Part shown: positions 32,481 to 40,856 of the stretch, piece by piece
Layout: each line of letters opens with the position of its first letter
Numbering within the stretch: the stretch's first letter is position 1
From: VFMC01 sp046331225
GTDB lineage: Bacteria > Actinomycetota > Acidimicrobiia > Acidimicrobiales > Ilumatobacteraceae
DNA: 64,000 nt
Assembly: GCA_046331225.1 (NCBI GenBank)
Contig: JAXLRF010000006.1
Span: forward strand, 310,001 to 374,000
Direction of reading: 5' to 3'
The notes under the pieces: model-generated
The model's input: the letters and a program-made list of their open reading frames with translations, nothing else
Told to the model about the DNA's origin: nothing
Databases searched by the model: none
Translations under genes and position numbers: made by a program

Positions 32481-33692
32481 ATGGCGGAACCGTTGATCAC
32501 GATGTGGCAGCTCTTCGACGAGCTCGCCACGATCGACCTCACCGTCATGTCCACCGATCAGCTCGGCGCGCTCGCGATCCAACTCGGACGCGGGATCGAC
32601 CGGCTCACCGCCTATCACGGCAAGGTCGTCCACGCCGCCGACGAACGCCGCGCGTGGGCCGGTGACGGCGCGCGTGACGTGGAGGAGTGGCTGTCGAACA
32701 AGACCGGCACCTCCAAAGGCGCCGCGAAATCACGCAAGCGGTTGGGTGAAGCGTTGGAGAAGTCGAAGACGCTCGACGACGCCGTCAACGACGGCGAACT
32801 GTCGGCAGCCTCGGCCGAGCAGTTGCACGACGCCGTGATGAACCCGCCGCAAGGGACCGACGACGGTGACGTGGACGATCTGATCGACGCAGCCAAGGGC
32901 TCCAAGCCCCACGAAGCGAAGCAGACCGCGGACCGTTGGCGCGAGATCCACTCCAACGAAACCGCGGAGGAACGGTCCGCGCGACGGTTCGCAAAGCGGT
33001 CACTCACTTCCAAGCCGGCGTCGGACGGGCTGGTGGAATCGACGTTGGTGTTGCCGGAGACCGAGCACCGTCAGGTGATGAACGCGATCAACGCCGCCGC
33101 CGGGGCACACGTCGAGGGTGACGATCGCACCCCGGCCCAACGCATGGCCGACGGGTTGACCCAGTTGGCCAAGGCCTACGCCGCCGGCAACGTCACCGGC
33201 GGACGAGAGAAGGCCACCCTGCTGATCGGCGCGACCGCGGAGACGATGGCGGGACTGTCGGACGAGCCGGGTTGGACGTCCTACGGGGATCGGATCCCCG
33301 CCGACGTGCTCCGGGTCCTCGCTGAGAACGCGATCATCCGCCGGATCGTGCACGCGGGGAACACGATCATCGAGCTCGGCGACAAGGTCCGGTTCGCGAC
33401 CGATGCACAGTTCCAGGCGTTGATGATGCGCGACGGTGGGTGTCGGGTCGATCAATGCTCCATCCCCGCCGCCTGGTGCGAAGTCGACCACCTCGTCCCG
33501 GTCAGCGAGGGCGGGACGAGCGACCTGATCAACATGGCGCTCCTGTGCAGCCACCACCACCACCTCAAACACGCCCCCGGGGTCCAGGTCATCGGAGACG
33601 CCGAACACTTCCAGCTCCGGCTCCCCAACGGACGTGTCATCGACTGCCCGACCAAGGGCATCCACCCACGACGAACCCAGGCGGCGGCCTGA
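32481..33692 (+). CDS. DUF222 domain HNH endonuclease (13E12-like)
   Basis: 403 residues. The N-terminal two-thirds is the helical DUF222 region (LFDELATIDLTVMSTDQLGAL; HAADERRAWAGDGARDVEEWL). The C-terminus is an HNH nuclease: CRVDQCSIPAAWCEVDHLVPVSEGG, then DLINMALLCSHHHHLKH, with the DH and terminal His of the fold intact. Members of this family often occur in several copies per actinobacterial genome. Codon use differs from neighbours: many TTG leucines and lower G+C by eye, which suggests recent acquisition. It is an isolated gene between two secreted-protein genes. Confidence 0.88.
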   Translation: MAEPLITMWQLFDELATIDLTVMSTDQLGALAIQLGRGIDRLTAYHGKVVHAADERRAWAGDGARDVEEWLSNKTGTSKGAAKSRKRLGEALEKSKTLDDAVNDGELSAASAEQLHDAVMNPPQGTDDGDVDDLIDAAKGSKPHEAKQTADRWREIHSNETAEERSARRFAKRSLTSKPASDGLVESTLVLPETEHRQVMNAINAAAGAHVEGDDRTPAQRMADGLTQLAKAYAAGNVTGGREKATLLIGATAETMAGLSDEPGWTSYGDRIPADVLRVLAENAIIRRIVHAGNTIIELGDKVRFATDAQFQALMMRDGGCRVDQCSIPAAWCEVDHLVPVSEGGTSDLINMALLCSHHHHLKHAPGVQVIGDAEHFQLRLPNGRVIDCPTKGIHPRRTQAAA

Positions 33693-33752
33693 CGCTCGAC
33701 AACCCACACCACACCCCCACCACCAGGGACCACGTCGAGCACACCACCGCCA

Positions 33753-33780
33753 GCGGTGCAGCCACACACGGCTGCACCGC
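33753..33780. terminator. Bidirectional hairpin between convergent genes
   Basis: Perfect 11-bp stem (GCGGTGCAGCC / GGCTGCACCGC, 33753-33763 and 33770-33780) with an ACACAC loop, midway between the HNH gene end and the SGNH-protein end. The position between two convergent stops supports a shared terminator. Confidence 0.65.
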
Positions 33781-33796
33781 ACACCCACGTCCCCGA

Positions 33797-35680
33797 TCAG
33801 AAGCCGTACAGACCGCGCAGGTCGGGCGTTCCTCGCACGGCCGCCACCTCGTCGGGGCTGGCGCATCGCGTCGGCGCCGCCTCGCCCGGCACCCATGGTT
33901 GCGGGCAGGGCAGGTGCGACACGTGCGCCACCCACCGGGCGACGTAGTCGGCCGTCGCCCAGGCGCCGCTGCCCTGCAGGTGCACGTGATCGGCGGCGTA
34001 CCACCCACGCGACCCGCCCGCGTAGGTGCGCCAGTCGGCCAGCACCAGCTCGGGCCAGGCACCGCTGTCACGCAGCTCGCGCAGCACGGCGTTGTTCAGC
34101 TCGTACGTGCGGAGCTGCCCGCCCGTGCCCTCGCTGTAGGTGAGCCACACCACCACCTGGGCGTGCCGTTGCCGGGCGGCCGTCAGCACCGCCACCACGC
34201 TGTCGCGGAAGCCGACGCTGCCCTCGTTGTACCCGGCCTTCACCACCACCACGGTGGGATCGACCGCTGCACCGCGAATCGCCTCGACCGCGGTGACCGG
34301 CACCTTGTTGGTGAAGGCACTGCGGCACGACGGCAGCACGAGTCGCCGGCACGGCGCTGCGTCGAGCGCGTAGGTCGCACCCTGCAGGGCGCGCTGCGAC
34401 GCCGTGACGACGTCGAGCGCCGCCAAGGTCGAGTCGCCGATCAACAGCGCGTGCACGGGCGGTCGGTCGTCCGGCCGCGCGGGCGACGACGCCACGGCGG
34501 CAGCACCGGTGAACCAACCAGTGACGTCGACCACGAGGTCGGTGCCCCAGTTGCTCGACCAGGCGAGCCCTCGGTCGGACACCGCGGTGATCGCCGCGTT
34601 GGCCACCACGTCACCGCGGCCTCGGGCGTTCACCGACGAGGTCGCGGGCACCGGCGTGCCGGCGGCCCGGGCGGTGACGAACAGGTCGCGGTCGGGCTCG
34701 ACGATCGTGACGTTGGTGACGAGCGCGGCCGCACCGGCAATCGACACGGCGAGCTCGCGGTCGCCCCGACCCCACAGGCGCGGTGCGTCGTCACGGGTGT
34801 CGAGCAACCGCGTCGGCGCGGTCGGCACGAACAGGCCCTCGGCCGACGACGGTGCCGACGCACCGGTGAACCAGCCGGTGACGTCGACGATCAGATCGGT
34901 GGGTGCCGACGTGAACAGCTCGATGCCGCCGGCCGACGAGGGCACGATCACCGACGCGGCGATCGGCGCGCCGCTGCCGTCGGGATCGAGCACCGAGCTG
35001 AGCGGCACCGGTTCGCCGGCGGCGAAGGCGGTGACGAACCCGGGCGCCGTGCTGCGGTCGGAGGTGATGTTGACCACCCAGGCCGACGCGTCGACGGGCA
35101 CGCCCGTGGGACGCGGCACCACACGACGTTCACCGGACCCCATCGGCGTGGTGTCGCGGGTGTCCATCACCCGCTCGGGCACGATCGGCACGAGGCGGCC
35201 TGCGCTGGTCGCGGCCGAGGGCACGAACACACCGCTCACGTCGACCACGAGCTGCGTGGGCGCGTTGGCCCACAGGTCGATCGCGCCGCCGGCCGACAGC
35301 GGCACGATCGCCGAGTTGGCCACGGTGACGAGACGCCGGAGGTTCACCACCGACGTGGTGGGACGCGCCCCACCCGCGGGCCATGCCGTCACGAACGACG
35401 GCTGTGCGCCGGCGATCGCCGTGATCGTCACCGCTGCGGCCGTGGCACCGGCGGCGATACCCGAGCGCCCGGTCACCTGCACGCGCACGGTGCCGTCGGC
35501 GAGCACCTCGCAGCCGCACGTGGCCTCGCGCGTGTCGGCCAACCGCGCCGGCCCCACCGCTTCGTAACGCGACGTCGGCCCGCTCGCGACCGGCGCTGCG
35601 TGCGCGAGCGGGGCGGGCACCACGACCGAGACGCCGGCGAGCAGCGTGGTGACGAGTGCGAGCCGCGAGCGGCGGCTCAT
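33797..35680 (-). CDS. Secreted protein: three VDTR...VDVxGYF modules plus SGNH hydrolase domain
   Basis: 627 residues with a signal peptide (RLALVTTLLAGVSVVVPAPLAHA, cut near AHA-AP). Three modules of about 115 residues follow (about 38-152, 162-277, 285-393), each starting near LADTR/VMDTR/LLDTR and ending LVVDVSGVF, LIVDVTGWF or LVVDVTGWF. From about 408 comes an SGNH/GDSL domain: LLIGDSTLAALD (block I, nucleophile Ser near 416), VVVVKAGYNEGS (block III region with Gly/Asn), and ADHVHLQGSGAW (block V, Asp and His). It is likely a secreted esterase or acetylhydrolase acting on cell-surface glycans; the substrate is unknown. The ATG overlaps the PhyH stop (ATGA). Confidence 0.82.
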   Translation of the reverse strand: MSRRSRLALVTTLLAGVSVVVPAPLAHAAPVASGPTSRYEAVGPARLADTREATCGCEVLADGTVRVQVTGRSGIAAGATAAAVTITAIAGAQPSFVTAWPAGGARPTTSVVNLRRLVTVANSAIVPLSAGGAIDLWANAPTQLVVDVSGVFVPSAATSAGRLVPIVPERVMDTRDTTPMGSGERRVVPRPTGVPVDASAWVVNITSDRSTAPGFVTAFAAGEPVPLSSVLDPDGSGAPIAASVIVPSSAGGIELFTSAPTDLIVDVTGWFTGASAPSSAEGLFVPTAPTRLLDTRDDAPRLWGRGDRELAVSIAGAAALVTNVTIVEPDRDLFVTARAAGTPVPATSSVNARGRGDVVANAAITAVSDRGLAWSSNWGTDLVVDVTGWFTGAAAVASSPARPDDRPPVHALLIGDSTLAALDVVTASQRALQGATYALDAAPCRRLVLPSCRSAFTNKVPVTAVEAIRGAAVDPTVVVVKAGYNEGSVGFRDSVVAVLTAARQRHAQVVVWLTYSEGTGGQLRTYELNNAVLRELRDSGAWPELVLADWRTYAGGSRGWYAADHVHLQGSGAWATADYVARWVAHVSHLPCPQPWVPGEAAPTRCASPDEVAAVRGTPDLRGLYGF

Positions 35681-36546
35681 CGAGGCGCGAACGACTGTGA
35701 CTCGCCGGGTGCGTCGCCGTGCAACAGCTCCATCGGACTGCGTCCACCGTCGACGTACCCGAGCGCGTAGGCGCCGACCTCGTACCCGAGCAGGCGTTGG
35801 ATCCGCTCGGGCATCGCCCGCACCTCGTCGAGCGAGTACGTCAGGTACTGGTTCTCCTCCTGACGCAGCCAGCCGAGCACGTAGTCGACGTTGATGCCGA
35901 TGCGCGTGTCGTCGCTGTCGTTGGCGCCGCCCCCGTGCACGGTGGAGCCGAGGTACAGCACCACCGAGCCACGCGGCATCTCGGCCGGCAACGACTGATC
36001 GAACGCATAGCGGACGTCGTCGGGCGTGCGATGGCTGTCGGGCACGACGCGGGTGGCGCCGTTGGCCTCGGTGAACTCGGTGAGCGCCCAGATGGTGCTC
36101 ACCTCGACGTCGACCTCACGCGGGAACGGGAAGAAGTCGAAGCACCAGTGGTCACGGTGCAGCATCTGTGCCGGTGAGCCCGGGCCGATCGCGATCGACT
36201 GCGTGAGGTGCAGCTGGAACGTGGTCTTCTTCGGCCACAGGGTGCGATCGACCACGTCGAGCACCAGCGGGTGCGCCACGAGCTCGGCGCTCGACGGCGC
36301 CTTGGTGAGCAGACCACCGGTGCGGCGCGTGGTGTAGCCCGAGAACGCATCGCCACCGTTGGGGGTGCGCTCGACCCAGGGGCTCAGTTCGGCCGCGACA
36401 CGGTCGCAGGTGGCCGCGTCGGCGAGGCGCTCGACGATCACCGCGCCGTGCTCGATCAGCAGTCGGCTGACCTCGTCGGCAGAGGTGTCGCGGTCACAGC
36501 GCGGGATCGAGGTGCCGGGTGCGATGTCGGGGGCGACCGTGCTCAT
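35677..36546 (-). CDS. Phytanoyl-CoA dioxygenase (PhyH) family protein
   Basis: Fe(II)/2-oxoglutarate-dependent oxygenase of 289 residues. The metal motif is HxD at His130-Asp132 (LHRDHWCFDFFPF), the distal His is His204 (STVHGGGAND), and Arg215 (DDTRIGINVDY) would bind 2-oxoglutarate. The domain is complete. The substrate is not predictable; PhyH proteins hydroxylate many small molecules. It is translationally coupled to a secreted SGNH protein, an unusual pairing of a cytoplasmic oxygenase with an exported hydrolase. A TACCGT -10 element lies 6 nt before the ATG. Confidence 0.87.
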   Translation of the reverse strand: MSTVAPDIAPGTSIPRCDRDTSADEVSRLLIEHGAVIVERLADAATCDRVAAELSPWVERTPNGGDAFSGYTTRRTGGLLTKAPSSAELVAHPLVLDVVDRTLWPKKTTFQLHLTQSIAIGPGSPAQMLHRDHWCFDFFPFPREVDVEVSTIWALTEFTEANGATRVVPDSHRTPDDVRYAFDQSLPAEMPRGSVVLYLGSTVHGGGANDSDDTRIGINVDYVLGWLRQEENQYLTYSLDEVRAMPERIQRLLGYEVGAYALGYVDGGRSPMELLHGDAPGESQSFAPR

Positions 36547-36551
36547 GTGCG

Positions 36552-36557
36552 AACGGT
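36552..36557 (-). promoter_or_regulatory. -10 element of the PhyH-SGNH operon
   Basis: TACCGT on the minus strand, 6 nt before the PhyH ATG; it fits the leaderless pattern seen for several genes here. Confidence 0.35.
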
Positions 36558-36581
36558 AGCCAGCCCGCCGACCTCGATCGA

Positions 36582-37019
36582 TCAGCGGGGTGCGAGCGTG
36601 GCCGCGTGTGCGGCGAGGGCCGTGGTCATGTCGCCGAGCACCTTGGTCATCATCCGGCGGAACAGCCAGCCGGTGCCGGGCAACTTGGGTTCGAACGACG
36701 AGGTCCAGCTGATGCGGGTGCCGCCGGACTCGGGCGTGAGGTCGACGTCGGCCCGGTAGTCACGCATCGGCAGGCCCCGCTCGAGCGTGTAGCTGAGGCG
36801 GCGATCCGGCACGAGCTCGACGATCCGCTCGGTGGAGCGGATGCCGTTGGTGACGAAGGTGCACACGGCGTCGAGCTCGCCCTCGGTGCCGCTCACGTAC
36901 TCGTAGCGACCGAGCGCCGACCACGACGGCCAGCTCGGGCGGTCGCGGAGCACCCCGTGGACGGTGGCGGGCGAGGCGGTGGTGACGGCGGTGCCGGAGA
37001 CGGTGAGGCGACGGCTCAT
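36582..37019 (-). CDS. SRPBCC-family protein
   Basis: 145 residues of the START/SRPBCC (polyketide cyclase-like) fold: ATVHGVLRDRPSWPSWSALGRYEYVSG at the N-terminus, a central RIVELVPDRRLSYTLERG, and SGGTRISWTSSFEPKLPG before the long C-terminal helix. Such proteins bind hydrophobic ligands; many are of unknown function. It is transcribed divergently from a TetR regulator across a 53-bp gap with an operator-like palindrome, so it is probably that regulator's target. Confidence 0.82.
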   Translation of the reverse strand: MSRRLTVSGTAVTTASPATVHGVLRDRPSWPSWSALGRYEYVSGTEGELDAVCTFVTNGIRSTERIVELVPDRRLSYTLERGLPMRDYRADVDLTPESGGTRISWTSSFEPKLPGTGWLFRRMMTKVLGDMTTALAAHAATLAPR

Positions 37020-37028
37020 GACGATGAA

Positions 37029-37067
37029 TGTACCACTTGGTACACGAACTGTCCACGGAGTACCGTG
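37029..37067. promoter_or_regulatory. Operator palindromes in the SRPBCC/TetR divergent gap
   Basis: TGTACCACTTGGTACA (37029-37044) is a perfect 6-bp dyad with a 4-nt centre. A second dyad, CACGG-AGTA-CCGTG, lies at 37054-37067. Both are between the divergent starts at 37019 and 37073, the classic place for TetR self-regulation. Confidence 0.65.
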
Positions 37068-37072
37068 CCGCC

Positions 37073-37678
37073 GTGGCCCGTCCCCGCACCGATGCACGCG
37101 ACCAGCTGCTCGCGCGTGTGGTCGAGCACCTGGCCGAGCACGGTGTGTCGGGGCTGAGCCTGCGCGAGCTCGCCACCGAGCTCGGCACCAGCCACCGGAT
37201 GCTCGTGTACCACTTCGGCTCGAAGGCCGGACTGCTCGCCGAGGTGGTGCGCCACGTCGAGGCCGGCCAGCGCGCCCAGTTCGAGGCGCTCGCGACCGAC
37301 ACCATCGACACCGACCACGACGCCCTCACCGACCAGCAACGCATCGCCGAGCGCATGGCGGCGATGTGGGCGCTCTGGCTCGATCCGGCGGTGCAGCCAC
37401 AGGAGCGGCTGTTCTTCGAGATGGTCGGCATGGCGTTGCAGGGCGACCCGGCGATGCAGCCGCTGCTCGACGACCTGGTGGCACCCTGGCTCGAGCCGAT
37501 CGCCGCGATCCGCATGCGCCAGGGCGTGTCGCGCGACGACGCGCTCGCCGACGCTCGCCTCTCGATCGCGGTCACTCGGGGGCTGCTGCTCGACGTGCTG
37601 GCCACCGGCGACCGCGACGGCGCCACCCGCGCGTTCCAACGCTTCGGGCAGTTGCTCGGCATCGGCCGGGACGCCTGA
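37073..37678 (+). CDS. TetR-family transcriptional regulator
   Basis: 201 residues from GTG 37073 (MARPRTDARDQLL). The helix-turn-helix is LRELATELGTSHRMLVYHFGSKAGLL, here read as ELATELGTSHRMLVYHFGSK. The C-terminal domain is helical with conserved tryptophans. A longer frame from 37028 would run through the operator palindrome, so the GTG is preferred; GGAG at 37057-37060 is a distant ribosome site. Confidence 0.87.
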   Translation: MARPRTDARDQLLARVVEHLAEHGVSGLSLRELATELGTSHRMLVYHFGSKAGLLAEVVRHVEAGQRAQFEALATDTIDTDHDALTDQQRIAERMAAMWALWLDPAVQPQERLFFEMVGMALQGDPAMQPLLDDLVAPWLEPIAAIRMRQGVSRDDALADARLSIAVTRGLLLDVLATGDRDGATRAFQRFGQLLGIGRDA

Positions 37679-37692
37679 TCACCCGGCCGGGG

Positions 37693-37698
37693 TACGCT
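37693..37698 (+). promoter_or_regulatory. -10 element of the 101-residue protein gene
   Basis: TACGCT, 6 nt before the ATG at 37704, consistent with a separate leaderless transcript. Confidence 0.35.
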
Positions 37699-37703
37699 CG
37701 CTC

Positions 37704-38009
37704 ATGGCCACCGCGAAGATGAAGCCCTCGAACCGTCTGCTCGTCGAGTGGGCCGTGCTGCTCCGCATCGACGGCGAGAACGAAGAGGAGATCGCCGTGG
37801 CCTCGTCGGCCGACGGCGAGGCGCTCATCGACCGGATCGTCGCCGCCGCCCTGGCTCGCGACACGCTCGAAGTGCCCCTCGGACGCTACGAGAACGGCAA
37901 GTTCTCGACCGCCGGACGGATGGTGCTCGACCTCGGCAAGCCGACGGCGGTTCGCGTGATGCTGGGCAGCCGCTCGGGTGCGTTCGGCGCCTTCGGCATC
38001 AAGAAGTAG
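37704..38009 (+). CDS. Conserved-looking hypothetical protein, 101 residues
   Basis: Not recognised. It has an alternating pattern typical of a small alpha/beta domain: LLVEWAVLLRIDGENEEEIAVASS, a helix ADGEALIDRIVAAALARD, then VPLGRYENGKFSTAGRMVLDLGKPTAVRVML. No signal peptide or membrane span. Its end lies 3 nt from the convergent LuxR regulator gene. Confidence 0.7.
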   Translation: MATAKMKPSNRLLVEWAVLLRIDGENEEEIAVASSADGEALIDRIVAAALARDTLEVPLGRYENGKFSTAGRMVLDLGKPTAVRVMLGSRSGAFGAFGIKK

Positions 38010-38012
38010 CCC

Positions 38013-40712
38013 TCAGGGCATGAGTCCGCGGCGCCGCGCCTCGTGCACGGCCGCACCGCGGGTGCGCACGCCGAGCTTGGTGGCACACCGCTCGAGGTGC
38101 GCGCCCGCCGTGCGCACGCTGATGAACAGGCGCTCGGCGATCTCGCGGTTGGTGAGCCCCTCGGCCACACACGCCAGCACCTCGAGCTCGCGAGCGCTCA
38201 GCAACCCGGGCACGCGAGTGGGCGCACGGCGACCGCCGGCCGCACGGAACACCGCATCGGCCTCGGCAACCAGACCCAGGGCGCCCAGCTCGCGGGCCGC
38301 GGTGGCGACGGCGTCGATCGCTGCCAGGTCGCGGTCGAGCGCGGCGAGCGCGAGCTCGCACCGCAGCACCTCGAGCGGCGCCGGCACCGCATCCCACGCC
38401 TCGCGCGCCGACATCCACCCGGCCACCGACCGATCGCGAAGCGCTGCCACCGTCGCCGCGCTCGCGGCCAACTCGCGGCCCACCACCTCGAGGCCGTCGG
38501 TGGCGGGCGGATCGTCGTCAGTGCGGCCGGGCTCGTATGCACGCCACCACACCAGGGCGAGACGCCAGTGCGACACCAGGTCGCCCGCACCGCACCGCTC
38601 GAGCCCGATGGCCACGGCCCGACGGGCCGCTGACCTGTCGCCGCGTGCCAGTGCCACCTCGGCCTGCACGGCGTGCAGTTCGCCCGCCACGTCGGGGATC
38701 GACCCGATCGGTGACGATGCCACGCGCTCGACCAGCACGGCTGCCCGATCGACCTCGCCGCGCCACAGCGCGATCGATGCGTCGACCAGGTCGAGGTAGG
38801 CCACGGGGTCGGCCGACAACTTCATCGCCCGCGCCGCGGCCACCGCGGCCTCGGCCTCGTCGAGCCGACCGAGCGTGCTCGACCCGACCACCCGCGCGAC
38901 GGCGAGCTGATCGCCGAGGGCCGACAACCCGCGCACCGCGAGTCGATCGAGCTCGCTCTGCGCCGCGAGCACCACGTCGGCCGGCCGGCCCGCACGCCAC
39001 AGCACGAACACCCGATTGCTCGCGAGGCGCGCCTCGAGCGCGGCGTCGCCCGAACGCGCGGCAGCGTCGAGCGCCACCTCGAAGTGGGCGAGCCCGTCGT
39101 CGAGCCGGCCCGCCATCGCCGCTGCCAGGCCCGCGGCACCGGCGGCGTGTGCCGTGGCGGCCAGGTCGTCGAGCGCCCGCGCCTCGTCCCACGCGGTGAT
39201 GGCCGTGCGACCCGCCGCGACCGGGTCGTCGAAGACTCGCCGCAGCGCGTCGACCACCAGCACGTCGACGTGCGCACGACACGCAGGTGCGGCCAGCTCG
39301 AGTGCCCGGTCGAGCGGCTCGTCGTGATCGGGCAACCCGCCCTCGAGCCGCGCCCGGTAGCTGACCAGCAGCACCGCCAACCGGGCCGGCACGTCGTGAC
39401 GGTCGAGCCTGGGCAGCAGACGTCGAGCGATCGCCTCGGCCTCGTGCCGGTCCCCCGCCACCAACGACAGGTCGGCCGCCCGCACCCCGACCTCGCGCAG
39501 CACGGCGTCGCCGCCCAGTTCGATCGCCCGGCGCAACGCCACCGCAGCGGTATCGACGGCGAGACGCGCCTCGGCGTCGCCGGCCGCGGTCACCCAGCGG
39601 CTGGCCGCCACGTCGGCCCGGCCCGCCGACTCCCACACCGTCGCGGCCACGGCTGCCGGCGCCGTGGTGTCGAGCAACGGTGCCACTCGCGCCGCGAGCG
39701 CCGTGGCGCCACCGGCCCCGAGCGAGCGGCGCGCCGCAGCTGCCCACAGATCGCTCGCAGGCACCGGCACCAGGGCGTCGACGTCGCTCGGACGGAGCAC
39801 GCGCTGGCTCTGCAGCAGATCCCACACCTCCACCGGCGCGCCGGCGGCCATCGCCGCAGCCGACACCTCGAGGTGTCCTCCGGCCAGGTCGGCCACCACC
39901 ACGGCCGACGCTGCCGCCGGGTGCAGACCGTCGAGCAACGCGGCCAGCGTGCGCTCGGCGTCGGGGGCCGAGGCGAGCGCGGTGGCCAGGGCCGGACGTC
40001 CGTCGGCCGCTGCCACCACCGCGCGCAGCGCGTCGCCGTCGAGCTCGGGCGCGACCTCGCGGGCGAGTGCGGTGACGTGCTCGGGATCGAGCGGATCCAT
40101 CACCACCACCTGGCCGCGCACGTGCCCGGCCACCACCTGCTCGACCAACGCCTCGAGACCGTGCGCCACGCGGCCGTCGTCGCCACTGCGACCGGCCAGC
40201 ACCACCAGCACCGGCACGTCGTCGAGCAGCGGCACCAGCCCCGACAGCAACTGCAGGGTCGACGCGTCGGCGCCGTCGACGTCGTCGACCACCAACACCA
40301 ACGGCCGCTCGTTCGCGGCGGCACGCACACGGCGCGCCAGGCCGGCCACCAGTGCGAGTCCCGCCGCCTCGGCGCCACCGGCCTCGGCGCCCTCCGCCAA
40401 CCAGGTCGCCACGTCGCCGGGCACGTCGCGGAGCAACCCGGCGACCGGTTCGTAGGCCAGCGGCGCACGCCGCGAACAGCGCCCGAGCCACCAGCCGTGC
40501 GCGAGGCGGCGTTCGCGGAGCTGGTCGCGGAACGCTCGCACGAGGGCCGACGTGCCGATGCCCGGCAGACCGTGCACGACCACCACGGCGCCCTCGTGGC
40601 GACTGCGGCAGCCTGCGAAGGCGGCGACCAACTGCTCGAGCTCGACCTCGCGACCGTGCAGTCGTCCCGCGGCCGGCGGGCTCCCTCGCGCCATGGAGCG
40701 CCAGGTTGCCAC
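38013..40712 (-). CDS. LuxR-family ATPase regulator (LAL/MalT-like) with altered Walker A
   Basis: 899 residues. An N-terminal AAA-like domain starts LHGREVELEQLVAAF, but the P-loop reads GLPGIGTSALV: the lysine expected in GxxGxGK(S/T) is Thr. Walker B is LVLVVDDVDGAD. A long helical, TPR-like middle follows, and the C-terminus has a LuxR helix-turn-helix: LLSARELEVLACVAEGLTNREIAERLFISVRTAGAHLER, read as ELEVLACVAEGLTNREIAER. The start could also be ATG 40694. A striking palindrome separates it from the divergent MFS gene, which it may control. Confidence 0.85.
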   Translation of the reverse strand: MATWRSMARGSPPAAGRLHGREVELEQLVAAFAGCRSRHEGAVVVVHGLPGIGTSALVRAFRDQLRERRLAHGWWLGRCSRRAPLAYEPVAGLLRDVPGDVATWLAEGAEAGGAEAAGLALVAGLARRVRAAANERPLVLVVDDVDGADASTLQLLSGLVPLLDDVPVLVVLAGRSGDDGRVAHGLEALVEQVVAGHVRGQVVVMDPLDPEHVTALAREVAPELDGDALRAVVAAADGRPALATALASAPDAERTLAALLDGLHPAAASAVVVADLAGGHLEVSAAAMAAGAPVEVWDLLQSQRVLRPSDVDALVPVPASDLWAAAARRSLGAGGATALAARVAPLLDTTAPAAVAATVWESAGRADVAASRWVTAAGDAEARLAVDTAAVALRRAIELGGDAVLREVGVRAADLSLVAGDRHEAEAIARRLLPRLDRHDVPARLAVLLVSYRARLEGGLPDHDEPLDRALELAAPACRAHVDVLVVDALRRVFDDPVAAGRTAITAWDEARALDDLAATAHAAGAAGLAAAMAGRLDDGLAHFEVALDAAARSGDAALEARLASNRVFVLWRAGRPADVVLAAQSELDRLAVRGLSALGDQLAVARVVGSSTLGRLDEAEAAVAAARAMKLSADPVAYLDLVDASIALWRGEVDRAAVLVERVASSPIGSIPDVAGELHAVQAEVALARGDRSAARRAVAIGLERCGAGDLVSHWRLALVWWRAYEPGRTDDDPPATDGLEVVGRELAASAATVAALRDRSVAGWMSAREAWDAVPAPLEVLRCELALAALDRDLAAIDAVATAARELGALGLVAEADAVFRAAGGRRAPTRVPGLLSARELEVLACVAEGLTNREIAERLFISVRTAGAHLERCATKLGVRTRGAAVHEARRRGLMP

Positions 40713-40779
40713 AGCCCGGCGGGCGAGCGGAGAGCCGATCGGTGCACGGTCGCATCATCCGATGCCCGCTCGCCGGCGG

Positions 40780-40822
40780 CATCGGGAGATCTCCCCACTC
40801 GCGATGGGGAGATCTCCCGATG
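40780..40822. promoter_or_regulatory. 43-bp near-perfect palindrome with two GGGAGATCTCCC sites
   Basis: Arms of 17 bp (40780-40796 and 40806-40822) pair perfectly around a 9-nt centre. Each arm contains its own 12-bp palindrome GGGAGATCTCCC, at 40784-40795 and 40807-40818, with centres 23 bp apart (about two helical turns). It lies in the 144-bp gap between the divergent LuxR-type regulator and the MFS gene, so a double operator is the simplest reading. Confidence 0.8.
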
Positions 40823-40856
40823 TCCGCGACGGCGCGTCGGCGCACCGTGCCGTCGC

